A stretch of 50,954 bases of DNA, from assembly GCA_016195915.1 (NCBI GenBank), contig JACPYS010000060.1, positions 1-50,954 of the forward strand, written 5' to 3'. Under the pieces are notes generated by a model that saw nothing but the letters and a program-made list of their open reading frames with translations, ran no database searches and was not told the origin of the DNA. Within the stretch, counting starts at the first letter, position 1, and every line of letters begins with the position of its first letter. This stretch comes from Betaproteobacteria bacterium (GTDB lineage Bacteria; Pseudomonadota; Gammaproteobacteria; Burkholderiales; SG8-39). The position numbers and the translations under genes are program-made. Shown in pieces: positions 40,079 to 49,421 of this stretch.

Positions 40079-41332
40079 TCAACCGACGCGCGCGCCCGGC
40101 ACGCCTCGCTCGCGCAGCAGGGCTTCCGCGATCGGGCCGGAGCGCCGCACTTCGCGCTCCCTCGCGAGCACGCGATCGACCGCCGCGTGATCGAGATCGA
40201 GGAAGCTCAGCGGCTCAAGCCGTCCGGCGAACGCTTGCGCAAACGCCTTGCGCAGCGAATCACGCGTGATGGTGCGTCCACCCAGACCCGCGATCACGGT
40301 GTGCACGGGGGTGTCTTGTGTAGCGAGCGCGGTGCGCACGTTGTTGGACACGATGCCGCCCAGCCCGACCGCGAGGCTTTTTTCAAGCACGACCACTCGC
40401 TTCGCGCCGGCAAGCGCCGCTCGCACCGCGGCGAGCGGCCAGGGCCGGAAACAGGTGATGCCGAGCGCCCCGATCTTCGCGCCCTGGTCGCGCATTTCGT
40501 CGATGGTGTCCTTGATGGTGCCGAGCACGGAACCGAGGGCCACCACGATGGTCTCGGCATCCTCGGCGCGGTAAGCCCGCACCAGCCCGCCCGAATCGCG
40601 GCCGAACACCGAGCGGAACTCCTCTGCGTAGCCGGGGATCAGTCCGAGCGCCTGCATCTGCTTGGCGTGCGCGAGGTATCGCACTTCCATGAACGCTTCC
40701 GGTCCGACCATCGCGCCGATCGATACCGGCTCCGCCGGATCGAGGATCTGGCGCGGCAGGTACGGAGGCAGATAGGCGTCGACCTGCGATGCCGTCGGCA
40801 GGTCCACGCGCTCGTAGGCATGGGTCAGAATGAAACCGTCCATGCAGACCATCACGGGAAGCGAGAGTTCCTCGCCGAGGCGGAACGCCTGGATATGCAG
40901 GTCGAGCGCCTCCTGGTTGTCTTCGGCAAACAGCTGGATCCAGCCGCAGTCGCGCTGGCTCATCGTGTCGCTATGGTCGTTCCAGATGTTGATCGGCGCG
41001 CCGATCGCGCGGTTCGCCACCGTCATCACGATCGGCAGGCCGAGTCCCGACGCGTTGAACACCGCTTCGGCCATGAACAAAAGCCCCTGCGATGCGGTGG
41101 CGGTATAGGCGCGCGCGCCCGCGGCGGACGCGCCGATGGCCACGCTCATCGCCGCAAATTCCGACTCCACGTTGATGAACTCGCAGTTCGCGAGCTCGCC
41201 GGATTTCACCATTTCCCCGAGCGCTTCGACGATATGCGTCTGCGGCGATATCGGGTAGGCGCAGATCACTTCCGGCCTGCACAATGCGACGGCCTCGGCG
41301 ACGGCGTGGGAGCCTTCAGTCTGCTTGAGCAT
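40079..41332 (-). CDS. porA: 2-oxoacid:ferredoxin oxidoreductase, alpha subunit
   Basis: A 417-aa subunit. VICAYPISPQTHIVEALGEM is the pyrimidine-binding start, with NVESEFAAMSVAIGASAAGA carrying the TPP-activating Glu and TATASQGLLFMAEAVFNASG after it. VVVALGSVLGTIKDTIDEMR opens the second domain. It starts inside the gamma gene (17-base overlap), and 10 bases separate it from beta. ATG 41332 gives the normal family N-terminus; a longer frame to 41476 is the overlap. Confidence 0.93.
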   Translation of the reverse strand: MLKQTEGSHAVAEAVALCRPEVICAYPISPQTHIVEALGEMVKSGELANCEFINVESEFAAMSVAIGASAAGARAYTATASQGLLFMAEAVFNASGLGLPIVMTVANRAIGAPINIWNDHSDTMSQRDCGWIQLFAEDNQEALDLHIQAFRLGEELSLPVMVCMDGFILTHAYERVDLPTASQVDAYLPPYLPRQILDPAEPVSIGAMVGPEAFMEVRYLAHAKQMQALGLIPGYAEEFRSVFGRDSGGLVRAYRAEDAETIVVALGSVLGTIKDTIDEMRDQGAKIGALGITCFRPWPLAAVRAALAGAKRVVVLEKSLAVGLGGIVSNNVRTALATQDTPVHTVIAGLGGRTITRDSLRKAFAQAFAGRLEPLSFLDLDHAAVDRVLAREREVRRSGPIAEALLRERGVPGARVG

Positions 41333-41912
41333 GGTTGATTCCCCGCATTTCCCGGAGAACGAATTCGTAGGCCGCGCCGGCGGCGGCGACGTTGCCCTCG
41401 GCGACCTTGCCGGGGAATTTCTCGCGGATTGCAGCCAGCACCGAGTCGATCGCGATGCGACCGGATACCGCGGCAAACCCGCCGAGCAGCGCGGCGTTGG
41501 GCAATGGACGACCGACGTGCTTCATCGCGAACTCGGTGGCCGGCACGGTGCACAGGTGCTTTGCGTGGAATTCCTGCACGAACTCGCCGATGCCCAGTTC
41601 GGAAAAGCTGCGCGAGGTGTTGATGAGGATGTAGCCTTCGCCCGCCAGCCCGCTGAACACCTCGACCTGGTGCAGCAGGGTCGGGTCCTGGATGATCAGC
41701 GCATCGGGCTGCATGATCGGCTCGCGCAGGCGGATCGGTTTGTCGTCGATGCGGCAGAACGCGACCACCGGCGCGCCGGTGCGCTCCGAGCCGAAGCTCG
41801 GGAACGCCTGCGCGTGACGGCCTTCCCTGAACGCCGCGACGGAAAGCATTTCGGCGGCGGTGACCACGCCCTGCCCGCCGCGGCCGTGGATGCGTATCTG
41901 AAACATTTCCAA
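41316..41912 (-). CDS. porG: 2-oxoacid:ferredoxin oxidoreductase, gamma subunit
   Basis: A 198-aa subunit, first in the operon. RIHGRGGQGVVTAAEMLSVA is the CoA-related GRGGQG motif of the family; AFPSFGSERTGAPVVAFCRI follows. The gene order gamma-alpha-beta-flavoprotein implies a complex of these four. M3 (41906) is an alternative start. Confidence 0.93.
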   Translation of the reverse strand: MEMFQIRIHGRGGQGVVTAAEMLSVAAFREGRHAQAFPSFGSERTGAPVVAFCRIDDKPIRLREPIMQPDALIIQDPTLLHQVEVFSGLAGEGYILINTSRSFSELGIGEFVQEFHAKHLCTVPATEFAMKHVGRPLPNAALLGGFAAVSGRIAIDSVLAAIREKFPGKVAEGNVAAAGAAYEFVLREMRGINHAQAD

Positions 41913-41968
41913 CTGCTCCTCCTGCCGGCAATGGTAGGACCGGAGCAGGTGGGCGATTTTGCGCTACG

Positions 41969-42454
41969 TCAAGGAAACAACGCCGCCCGGACTGCCGCGA
42001 GCGTCTGCGCCGGCGTGTCCGCCACCTCGACGATGGCGGCATTCAGAGGCGGTTCGAGGGTGGCGAACTGGCTTGCAAGCAGCGCGGCCGGCATGTAGCG
42101 GTGCTGGCGGCGCCCGAGGCGCTCGGCGATCAACGCCTGATCTCCATGCAGGTACACCAATCGCGCCGAGCGCAGGCCTTCGACAAGGCGCTGCCGGTAC
42201 GCTTCCTTCAATGCCGAGCAGGCGAGCACCGCGGAATTTCGCGTCGCTTCGGCCTCGCGCAGCAACGCGTTCAGCCGATCGAGCCACGGCCAGCGGTCGT
42301 CGTCCGTCAGCGGCGCGCCGCCCGCCATCTTGACGATGTTCTCCGGCGGATGGTGATCGTCGGCGTCGATGAAACGCCAGCCGAGAGACGCAGCAAGGCG
42401 CACGCCGATCGTAGTCTTGCCGGCGCCGGAGACGCCCATCACGATCACCACCAT
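41969..42454 (-). CDS. gntK: Gluconokinase
   Basis: A 161-aa P-loop kinase (VVIVMGVSGAGKTTIGVRLA) with FIDADDHHPPENIVKMAGG and CSALKEAYRQRL, which are GntK signatures. It phosphorylates gluconate to 6-phosphogluconate, the substrate of the enzyme encoded just upstream. The two form a small minus-strand operon separated by 8 bases. Confidence 0.95.
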   Translation of the reverse strand: MVVIVMGVSGAGKTTIGVRLAASLGWRFIDADDHHPPENIVKMAGGAPLTDDDRWPWLDRLNALLREAEATRNSAVLACSALKEAYRQRLVEGLRSARLVYLHGDQALIAERLGRRQHRYMPAALLASQFATLEPPLNAAIVEVADTPAQTLAAVRAALFP

Positions 42455-42462
42455 CTCGGTTG

Positions 42463-43362
42463 TTACACTGGGTGACCGCCAAACTTGGCGTGCAGCTGTG
42501 CGAGCAGCCTGCGCGTATAGTCCGAGCGCCCCTGGCTGGAAAAGCGCGCCATCAGTGCCATGGTGATCACCGGCGCGGGCACGCCCTGCTCGATGGACTC
42601 GAGTGCGGTCCAGCGCCCCTCTCCAGAATCCGCCACCACGGGCGCAATGCGCTCAGGCGCAACTCCCTGTGCGAGGATCTCTGCGCTGAGATCGAGCAGC
42701 CAGGACCGTACGACGCTGCCATGGCGCCAGGTTTCGGCCAATCGCGCGAGGTCAAGGTCGAACTCCTTGCGCGCATCGAGCAACGCAAACCCTTCCGCGA
42801 GCGCCTGCATCATGCCGTATTCGATGCCGTTATGAATCATCTTGGCGAAGTGGCCCGCGCCGCTTCCGCCGCAGTGCAGCCATCCCGTATCGCTCCCCGG
42901 GGCGAGGATTTTCGCGAACGGCTCGAAGATCTCGATTGCATGCGGCGTGCCCCCCAGCATCAGGCAGAATCCTTGCGCGAGGCCGTGCACTCCGCCGGAG
43001 ACGCCGGCATCGACGAAGCGCACACCCAGCTGCGACAGTTCGAGCGCGCGGCGCATTGAATCCTTGTAGTAAGCATTGCCGCCGTCGACCAGCGTGTCTC
43101 CGGCGGAAATCAGCGACAACAGCGCGTCGATGACGCTTTGCGTTGTCTCGCCGGCAGGCAGCATCAACAGGATAACGCGCTCGTCCGCAAGGCGCGTGGC
43201 GAGCGTCGCAAGGGTGTCGACGCATTCGATACGCGCTTCGTCCCTCAGTCCCGCGTACGCCGCATGATCGCGGTCCCATGCGATAACGTGCGCGCCGCCG
43301 CGCGCAAGCCGCCGCGCCATGTCGGCGCCCATCCTGCCCAGTCCGATGATTCCGATGTCCAT
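42463..43362 (-). CDS. gnd: 6-phosphogluconate dehydrogenase, decarboxylating (short type)
   Basis: A 299-aa enzyme. IGIIGLGRMGADMARRLA is the dinucleotide-binding loop. VDGGNAYYKDSMRR and DAGVSGGVHGLAQGFCLMLG are family motifs, and KMIHNGIEYGMMQALAEGF carries the catalytic Lys and Asn. It belongs to the short, often NAD-dependent type (about 300 residues, against 470 in E. coli). It makes ribulose-5-phosphate and CO2. Confidence 0.94.
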   Translation of the reverse strand: MDIGIIGLGRMGADMARRLARGGAHVIAWDRDHAAYAGLRDEARIECVDTLATLATRLADERVILLMLPAGETTQSVIDALLSLISAGDTLVDGGNAYYKDSMRRALELSQLGVRFVDAGVSGGVHGLAQGFCLMLGGTPHAIEIFEPFAKILAPGSDTGWLHCGGSGAGHFAKMIHNGIEYGMMQALAEGFALLDARKEFDLDLARLAETWRHGSVVRSWLLDLSAEILAQGVAPERIAPVVADSGEGRWTALESIEQGVPAPVITMALMARFSSQGRSDYTRRLLAQLHAKFGGHPV

Positions 43363-43392
43363 GTTCTGGCACTCCGTTTGTCCGCCTCATTC

Positions 43393-43398
43393 TATAAT
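43393..43398 (+). promoter_or_regulatory. Perfect -10 box before the solitary tctC gene
   Basis: TATAAT at 43393-43398, 25 bp before the start codon, with AGGAGG between. No convincing -35 was found at the right spacing, so an activator may be needed. Confidence 0.45.
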
Positions 43399-43423
43399 CG
43401 TTGCCAGAGGCAGGAGGCCCAAA

Positions 43424-44374
43424 ATGAAACGTATTGCGTGTTTTGTTGCTTCAATGCTGTTCGCTGCCTGCGCGGCGTCGCAGTATCCATCCAAGCCGAT
43501 TCGCATCGTGGTGCCCTTCCCCGCGGGCTCGGCCACCGACACGGTGGCGCGCATTCTCGGGCAGTCGGTATCGGTCGCGGTTGGACAGGCGGTGGTGGTC
43601 GATGCCAAGCCCGGTGCCGACGGCGCGATCTCGGCGGCCGAGGTGGCCAAGGCGCCGGCCGACGGCTACACGCTGCTGATGGCGACCAACAGCCCGATGT
43701 CGGCGGTACCGGCGCTCAAAAAAAATCCGCCCTACGATCCGGTGACCGACTTCACGCCGATCACCGACGTCGGCCGGTATACGTTCTTCCTCTACGCGAG
43801 CGCGAACCTGCCGGCGGCGACGTTTCAGGAACTGATTGCCTACGCGAAAGCGAATCCGGGAAAGCTTGCGTATGCCACCGGCAATACCACTGGCATTGTG
43901 AGCTTCGCGCAGATGAACTCGCTCGCCGGCATCGAGATGCTGCACGTGCCTTACAAGGGGGAGCAGCAGGGCATCACCGACGTGGTTGGCGGACGGGTGC
44001 AGCTGATCTGGGCGACGCCGACCACGGGCCTCGCGCACGTGAAGGACGGCAGGCTGCGTGCGCTGGTGACTTCGCTCAAGACGCGCTCCAGCCTGTTGCC
44101 CGACGTTCCGACCATCTACGAGTCCGGTATGCCGCAGTTCACGATCGTCTCGTGGGCGGGGTTGTTCGGCCCGGCGAAACTGCCAAAGGACATCGTGGAC
44201 CGTCTCAACCGGGAATTCCACGCGGCGATGAAGCGTCCCGAAGTGATGGCGCAGATGGACAAGCAGGCCTTCGCGCTCAGCCCGAGCACGCCGGAGCAGC
44301 TGGGCGCGCACGTCAAGGAGCAGATGGAAAGTTACCGGCGCATCCTGCGCGCGGCCGGGGTGCAGCCGGAGTAG
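43424..44374 (+). CDS. Solitary Bug/TctC-type periplasmic binding protein
   Basis: A 316-aa protein with signal peptide MKRIACFVASMLFAACAASQ (a cysteine in the cleavage region suggests possible lipid attachment). Then come YPSKPIRIVVPFPAGSATDT, VVDAKPGADGAISAAEVAKA and DGYTLLMATNSPMSAVPA. It has no TctA/TctB genes next to it, as is usual for most Bug proteins. The ligand is unknown. It faces away from the gluconate genes; a shared substrate is possible but unsupported. Confidence 0.92.
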   Translation: MKRIACFVASMLFAACAASQYPSKPIRIVVPFPAGSATDTVARILGQSVSVAVGQAVVVDAKPGADGAISAAEVAKAPADGYTLLMATNSPMSAVPALKKNPPYDPVTDFTPITDVGRYTFFLYASANLPAATFQELIAYAKANPGKLAYATGNTTGIVSFAQMNSLAGIEMLHVPYKGEQQGITDVVGGRVQLIWATPTTGLAHVKDGRLRALVTSLKTRSSLLPDVPTIYESGMPQFTIVSWAGLFGPAKLPKDIVDRLNREFHAAMKRPEVMAQMDKQAFALSPSTPEQLGAHVKEQMESYRRILRAAGVQPE

Positions 44375-44393
44375 GGTTCTTCCGTTGAATCCC

Positions 44394-46196
44394 ATGCCAT
44401 TTGATCTCAAGCAGCGGCTGGCGGCGATCCTCGCCGCGGACGCGGCGGGTTATTCGCGCCTGATGGCCGCCGACGATCGCGCGACCGTTGCCGCGCTCGA
44501 TGCGTCGCGCGCGGTGTTCCGCAGCCAGATCGAAGCCAATCAAGGCCGCGTGATCGACATGGCCGGCGACTCGGTGCTGGCGGTGTTCGAAACCGCGGCC
44601 GGCGCGGTGTGCGCGGCGCTTGCCGTTCAAGAGCGGCTCGAAATTCTGGTTTCCGGCGCGCCCGAAGAGCGCCGCATGCGTTTTCGCATCGGCGTTCACA
44701 TGGGCGACGTGATCGAGAAGGCCGACGGGACGGTCTACGGCGACGGCGTGAACATCGCTGCGCGGCTGCAAGGACTTGCCGAGCCCGGCGGCATCACGAT
44801 CTCCGATGCGGTGCAGGGCGCGGTCCGGGGCAAGGTGAGCGCGGCCTTCGTCGATCAGGGCGAGCAGCAGGTGAAGAACATCCCCTACCCGGTGCGCGCG
44901 TTCGCGGTGCGCACGGACGGCAGCGCTGCCGCACCGGCCGCGGCCTCCACCACCCGCGCAACCCCGCCGCTTCCGGACCGGCCTTCGCTCGCGGTGCTGC
45001 CCTTCAGCAACCTGGGCGGCGATCCGGAGCAGGAGTATTTCGCCGACGGCATGGTCGAGGAGATCATCACGGCGCTGGCGCGCATGGGGGCGTTCTTCGT
45101 CATCGCGCGCAATTCGAGCTTTGTCTACAAGGGCAAGGCGGTGGACATCAAGCAGGTGGGCCGCGAGCTCGGGGTGCGCTATGTGCTCGAAGGAAGCGTG
45201 CGGAAATCCGGCAACCGCGTGCGCATCACCGGCCAGTTGATCGAAGCGGAGAGCGGGCACCATGTCTGGGCAGACCGGTTCGAGGGCACGCTCGACGACG
45301 TGTTCGAGCTGCAGGACCGGATCACCGAGAGCATCGTGTGGGCGATCGAACCGAGCTTGCGGCGGGCCGAACTGGAGCGCGTTCGCGTCAAGCCGACCTC
45401 AAACCTGCAGGCCTACGATCTGCTGCTGCGTGCCCTTCCGGGACTCATGCCGGGCTCGACCATCGCGGGCAAGGACGAGGCTGTGTCGTTCATACGCCGT
45501 GCACTCGAGATGGACCCGCACTTTTCCATGGCCAAGGCGTTGGGCGCGTTTGCGTGCCTGCAACGTCTCGCCGACGGCCACGGCGGTGCGGAGGAGGTGA
45601 AGGCGGGATTGCGTTATGCGGAGGAGGCGCTTTCCGACAACAACGACAATCCCGGGATCCTGAGTTGCGCGGGCCTCGCGCTCGGTACGCTCGGATACCG
45701 CGCGCTGGGGTTTCGTGTGTTGGGATTTCGTTACGACGAGGCGCAACGCGCCATCGAGCGCGCCTTGAGCCTGAGCCCGAACCTGTTCATCGTGCGCTTT
45801 GCCGCCGGGATGGTCGGTTGTTTCGTCGGCGAGGGCGATGCGGCAATCGAGCATTTCGCGCGCGCCATGCGCCTCAGCCCGCTCGATCCGGGGATGAGCG
45901 CGCTCGTCGTCGGCACTGGCTTGGCGCACGTGGTATCCGGCAGATTCGAGCAGGGCCTGGCGGCGGCGCAGCGCACCGTACAGGAGAGCCCGAACTTCGC
46001 CAGCGGTCATCGGCTGATGGTGATCGCGCTGGGCTACCTCGGCCGGGTCGAGGAGGCGAAGCTCGCGGCGCGGCGCATGCTGGAGCTGGCGCCGGAGTTC
46101 ACCGTGTCGCGCAACCAGAGCGTGTCCCCGTTCAAGGATGCGGAGTTCCGCAAACGCAGCGCCGAATTCTTTCGCGCCGCCGGCGTTCCGAAATAG
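44394..46196 (+). CDS. Adenylate/guanylate cyclase-domain protein with TPR repeats
   Basis: A 600-aa protein. Residues 1-180 form a class III cyclase domain: AAILAADAAGYSRLMAADD (first metal Asp), MAGDSVLAVFETAAGA and RIGVHMGDVIEKADGTVYGD. Residues 200-330 form a TolB-N-like domain (PSLAVLPFSNLGGDPEQEYF). The rest is helical TPR-like repeats to the end. No membrane helix is evident. This architecture is common in proteobacteria, and not all members make cAMP. TTG 44385 is an alternative start. Confidence 0.85.
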   Translation: MPFDLKQRLAAILAADAAGYSRLMAADDRATVAALDASRAVFRSQIEANQGRVIDMAGDSVLAVFETAAGAVCAALAVQERLEILVSGAPEERRMRFRIGVHMGDVIEKADGTVYGDGVNIAARLQGLAEPGGITISDAVQGAVRGKVSAAFVDQGEQQVKNIPYPVRAFAVRTDGSAAAPAAASTTRATPPLPDRPSLAVLPFSNLGGDPEQEYFADGMVEEIITALARMGAFFVIARNSSFVYKGKAVDIKQVGRELGVRYVLEGSVRKSGNRVRITGQLIEAESGHHVWADRFEGTLDDVFELQDRITESIVWAIEPSLRRAELERVRVKPTSNLQAYDLLLRALPGLMPGSTIAGKDEAVSFIRRALEMDPHFSMAKALGAFACLQRLADGHGGAEEVKAGLRYAEEALSDNNDNPGILSCAGLALGTLGYRALGFRVLGFRYDEAQRAIERALSLSPNLFIVRFAAGMVGCFVGEGDAAIEHFARAMRLSPLDPGMSALVVGTGLAHVVSGRFEQGLAAAQRTVQESPNFASGHRLMVIALGYLGRVEEAKLAARRMLELAPEFTVSRNQSVSPFKDAEFRKRSAEFFRAAGVPK

Positions 46197-46213
46197 CCAG
46201 CGCGCCCCGCGGC

Positions 46214-46912
46214 TCAGGCGAGATCGAACAGCAGCACCTCGGCGCCTCTGGCTTTTTCGATCACGATCTCCGGGACGTCGGTCGCCTTGAGCGCGTCGCC
46301 CGCTTCGAGCGGTTGACCGTTTACCGTGACGCTGCCACGCGCCACGTGCACGTAGGCGCGACGACCTGAGCCAATACCGTGCGCCACGCGGTCGGCCGCA
46401 TCGAGCAGTGCTGCGTAGAGACAGGCGTCCTGGTGGATGCGCACCGAGCCGTCACGGCCGTCGGGCGATGCGACCAGCCGCAGGTTTGCGCGCCTGGAGG
46501 CCGCATCAAAGTGCTTCTGCTCGTAACTCGGGGCGATACTCTTGACGTTTGGCTCGATCCAGATCTGCAGAAAGTGGGTGGTGCCATCCTTTGCATGGTT
46601 GTGCTCGCTGTGCAGCACGCCTTTCCCGGCGCTCATGCGCTGCACGTCGCCCGGCACGATCGAGGAGCCGTTTCCCATGCTGTCCTTGTGAGCGAGCGCG
46701 CCTTCCAGCACATAGCTGATGATCTCCATGTCGCGATGCCCGTGCGTGCCGAAGCCGGTGCCCGGCAGGATCCGGTCTTCGTTGATCACCCGCAGCGACC
46801 CGAAGCCCAGGTGCGCGGGGTCGTGATAGTCGGCAAATGAAAAGCTGTGGAACGATTTCAGCCAGCCGTGATCGGCGTAGCCTCTGTCTCCGGATTCGCG
46901 CAGTTCGAGCAT
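46214..46912 (-). CDS. Pirin-family bicupin (YhhW-like)
   Basis: A 232-aa bicupin. GFGTHGHRDMEIISYVLEG and GKGVLHSEHNHAKDG hold the three His and one Glu that bind metal in YhhW/pirin. The E. coli relative shows quercetin dioxygenase activity in vitro; the physiological substrate is unknown. It lies convergent to the cyclase gene with 17 bases between stops. Confidence 0.9.
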   Translation of the reverse strand: MLELRESGDRGYADHGWLKSFHSFSFADYHDPAHLGFGSLRVINEDRILPGTGFGTHGHRDMEIISYVLEGALAHKDSMGNGSSIVPGDVQRMSAGKGVLHSEHNHAKDGTTHFLQIWIEPNVKSIAPSYEQKHFDAASRRANLRLVASPDGRDGSVRIHQDACLYAALLDAADRVAHGIGSGRRAYVHVARGSVTVNGQPLEAGDALKATDVPEIVIEKARGAEVLLFDLA

Positions 46913-46928
46913 GGACGTCTCCCGTGTT

Positions 46929-48023
46929 TCACATCTTCAGGCGATAGAGCCGAATCGCATTCTCGATGCCGATTTTCTGCGCCAGTTCGGGCGGCAACTG
47001 TTCGAGCAGCGCGCGCGTTTTCTCTCGCACGACGGGCGCGCGTTGCGCAAACCCGGGCAACCCGCCGGGTCCGGGTGCGAAGATGAACTGGTCGCCGCCG
47101 ATCACGAATCGATCCGGAAACTCCGCGAACAGCTTGAGCCAGTCCGGCTTGAGCCTGCCCGCACGGTCCACCGGATGGTTCTGCGGCGCGCGCCCGAAGT
47201 CGACGCGCAGACTCATGTACAGGTTGACGTGCCTCGCGAGCAGCCGGCGGCTGAGCTCCGGCGTCCAGAATCCGAGCATGTCGGAGCCGGCGTGCGCCCA
47301 GACGACGCGTGCCTTGCGGTTGTGCTCGAGCAGGCGCTCGAACGCCGGCAAATTGGCTCGCAATTCCGCCGGATTGTCGAAGGAGGATCCCCAGGTCGGG
47401 ATTCGGGAATCATGGGCGACCGGATCGAAGTGCAGGTCGAGCATTGCGTCATGGCGCGCTGCGATGTCCGCGAGCGCGAGCAGAAGCGGGTGGTCGGCCG
47501 GCACCGATTCGTAAGGATGGCCCGGCCGCAGCGCGAGATGATGCACTGCGATCTCGCCGAAGCCGGCCGCACCAGCGGCGAGTATCTGGTTTGCCCTGTC
47601 CTCGAAGCGCTTGCGCAGCGCTTCGCTCACACCGCCATCCTTTACCGATTCGTGGATCATGACGTTGAGACTGCCGCCGCCGCCGAGGAAGCCGAACCGC
47701 GCGGATTCAGCCTGCACGGCAGCGACCAGCGTCTCGAAATCGAACATCTGATTGCCCCGGACCTGGGGCGGAGGAAGCAGGACCATCTTGCGTATTCCAG
47801 CCTCGTCCATCACCGCGATCGCGGCCGCGAACGCCGCCGCATAATCACCGCCGCGTCTTGCCATCGGGTGGACGTGCACATCGATCCATTCGATCTTTTC
47901 GCTGCGACGGTCTTGCGCCGCGGCATCGGTGGCGGTGAATGCGAGAAACAGAAACAGCAAATGGCGGATCAGCTTTTGGAACGGCATGCGTGCGAGCTGC
48001 TGCATGAAATGGATCGAATTCAT
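46929..48023 (-). CDS. Secreted amidohydrolase-family protein
   Basis: A 364-aa metal-dependent hydrolase. A signal peptide is present (FQKLIRHLLFLFLAFTATDAAAQ), so it acts in the periplasm. IEWIDVHVHPMA is the HxH metal motif. GFGEIAVHHLALRPG, DLHFDPVAHD and ARVVWAHAGSDMLG give later His/Glu ligands, and FVIGGDQFIF the final Asp. Of the possible starts (48035, 48023, 48005, 47987), 48023 has GGGAAG just upstream and 47987 gives the most compact signal peptide. The substrate is unknown. Confidence 0.85.
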   Translation of the reverse strand: MNSIHFMQQLARMPFQKLIRHLLFLFLAFTATDAAAQDRRSEKIEWIDVHVHPMARRGGDYAAAFAAAIAVMDEAGIRKMVLLPPPQVRGNQMFDFETLVAAVQAESARFGFLGGGGSLNVMIHESVKDGGVSEALRKRFEDRANQILAAGAAGFGEIAVHHLALRPGHPYESVPADHPLLLALADIAARHDAMLDLHFDPVAHDSRIPTWGSSFDNPAELRANLPAFERLLEHNRKARVVWAHAGSDMLGFWTPELSRRLLARHVNLYMSLRVDFGRAPQNHPVDRAGRLKPDWLKLFAEFPDRFVIGGDQFIFAPGPGGLPGFAQRAPVVREKTRALLEQLPPELAQKIGIENAIRLYRLKM

Positions 48024-48127
48024 AGCTTCCCACATTTTCGTGTATTTTAGCGATGCGGAAACGCATACCGCATGCAGAGCCTTGCGCTCGAGCGGGTTGA
48101 AGCGGTCCTTCGAAAGGAAATGGTGCC

Positions 48128-48694
48128 ATGGGTGACTCGCCGATTGCCGCGCCGCGTTTTCCGCATATTCCGCCCGGGCAGATGAGCGAGGCGCAGAGGC
48201 GCGTCTTCGACGCGATTGCCGGCGGGCCGCGCGGCGGAGTGCGCGGGCCTTTCGGAGCGCTGTTGCGCAACCCGGAACTGGCCGACCGGGTGCAGAAACT
48301 CGGCGAACAGTTGCGATTCAACAGTTCCCTGCCGCCGCGCCTGAACGAATTCGCGATCCTCGTCAATGCGCGCTTCTGGGAATCGAACTACGAGTGGTTT
48401 GCGCACAGACCGCTGGCCATCAAGGCCGGACTGCCGGAATCCATCGTCGCGGATCTCGAACTCAACCGCCGGCCCGGCGGCATGCAGCCGGACGAGGAAC
48501 TCGTCTACGACTTCTGCGATACGCTGCATCGGAAACATTTTGTAAGCGATGCGCTGTTCGAGCGAGCTGTTGCGCTGCTCGGCGAGCGCGGAGTGGTCGA
48601 TCTGGTGGGCGTGAGCGGCTACTACACGCTGGTGTCGATGATGCTCAATGTGGCGCAGATTCCGCTTCCCGCCGGCGCGAAATCTCCGTGGTAG
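48128..48694 (+). CDS. Carboxymuconolactone decarboxylase-like protein
   Basis: A 188-aa protein of the CMD/AhpD fold: FGALLRNPELADRVQKLGEQ, RLNEFAILVNARFWESNYEW and DLVGVSGYYTLVSMMLNVAQ. The AhpD CxxC pair is absent, so it is not a peroxidase-type member. Relatives include 4-carboxymuconolactone decarboxylase of aromatic degradation. Here it is alone and divergent from the amidohydrolase. Confidence 0.85.
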   Translation: MGDSPIAAPRFPHIPPGQMSEAQRRVFDAIAGGPRGGVRGPFGALLRNPELADRVQKLGEQLRFNSSLPPRLNEFAILVNARFWESNYEWFAHRPLAIKAGLPESIVADLELNRRPGGMQPDEELVYDFCDTLHRKHFVSDALFERAVALLGERGVVDLVGVSGYYTLVSMMLNVAQIPLPAGAKSPW

Positions 48695-48761
48695 ATGATG
48701 CAAACATTCGACCGGGTTGCGCGGCGGCACGCGTTCCCTGCGGCGTGACGGGATCGCGTCC

Positions 48762-49391
48762 ATGAAAAGACTGCTGGTTGCGAATGCGAAAGGTGGCAGC
48801 GGCAAGACCACGCTGGCCACCAATCTCGCCGGGTTGCTTGCCGCGCGCGGCGTGCGCACCGTGTTGGCGGACCTCGACCGGCAACGCTCCTCCGTACGCT
48901 GGCTGGAGCGTCGTCCCGCGGGTTTTCCGCGCATCGCCGGCTGGACCCCCGAGGATCCCGCGGACGTCCTCAAGTCGTTCAATCCCCAGTGGGCGATCTA
49001 CGATTCGCCGGCCGGCCTGCGCGGCGACAAACTCGAGGCCGCCGTGAAACGCGTCGACCTGGTGGTGGTTCCGATCGTGCCCTCGGTGTTCGACATGGAT
49101 GCGACCGTGGACTTCCTCGAAATGCTCGCCGAGCAGAAGACGGTCAGAAAAGGCGAAAGCGCAATCGTGCTCGTCGCCAACCGCGTCGATGCGCGCACGC
49201 TGGCAGCGCAGGAACTCGAGAGCTTTCTCGCGGCATGGGACCTGCCCGTGATCGCCCACCTGCACGCCGCGCAGATCTACGTGCATTGCGCCGCGAGCGG
49301 CTCCAGCCTGTCGGACCTGCCGCGCTCGCGCGCCGAACCCGAAATCGATCGTTTCGAGCCGATCCGGCACTGGCTGTCCAGGCACGTTTGA
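48762..49391 (+). CDS. ParA-like P-loop ATPase
   Basis: A 209-aa MinD/ParA-type ATPase. LLVANAKGGSGKTTLATNLA has the deviant Walker A lysine; VRTVLADLDRQRSSVRWLER and WAIYDSPAGLRGDKLEAAVK hold the remaining motifs. No parB or partner lies next to it, so it may position a protein rather than DNA. ATG 48762 is preferred over an upstream in-frame start at 48717. Confidence 0.88.
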   Translation: MKRLLVANAKGGSGKTTLATNLAGLLAARGVRTVLADLDRQRSSVRWLERRPAGFPRIAGWTPEDPADVLKSFNPQWAIYDSPAGLRGDKLEAAVKRVDLVVVPIVPSVFDMDATVDFLEMLAEQKTVRKGESAIVLVANRVDARTLAAQELESFLAAWDLPVIAHLHAAQIYVHCAASGSSLSDLPRSRAEPEIDRFEPIRHWLSRHV

Positions 49392-49421
49392 GTCGGGCGG
49401 TCCGTGCCCTGCAATGCGACG

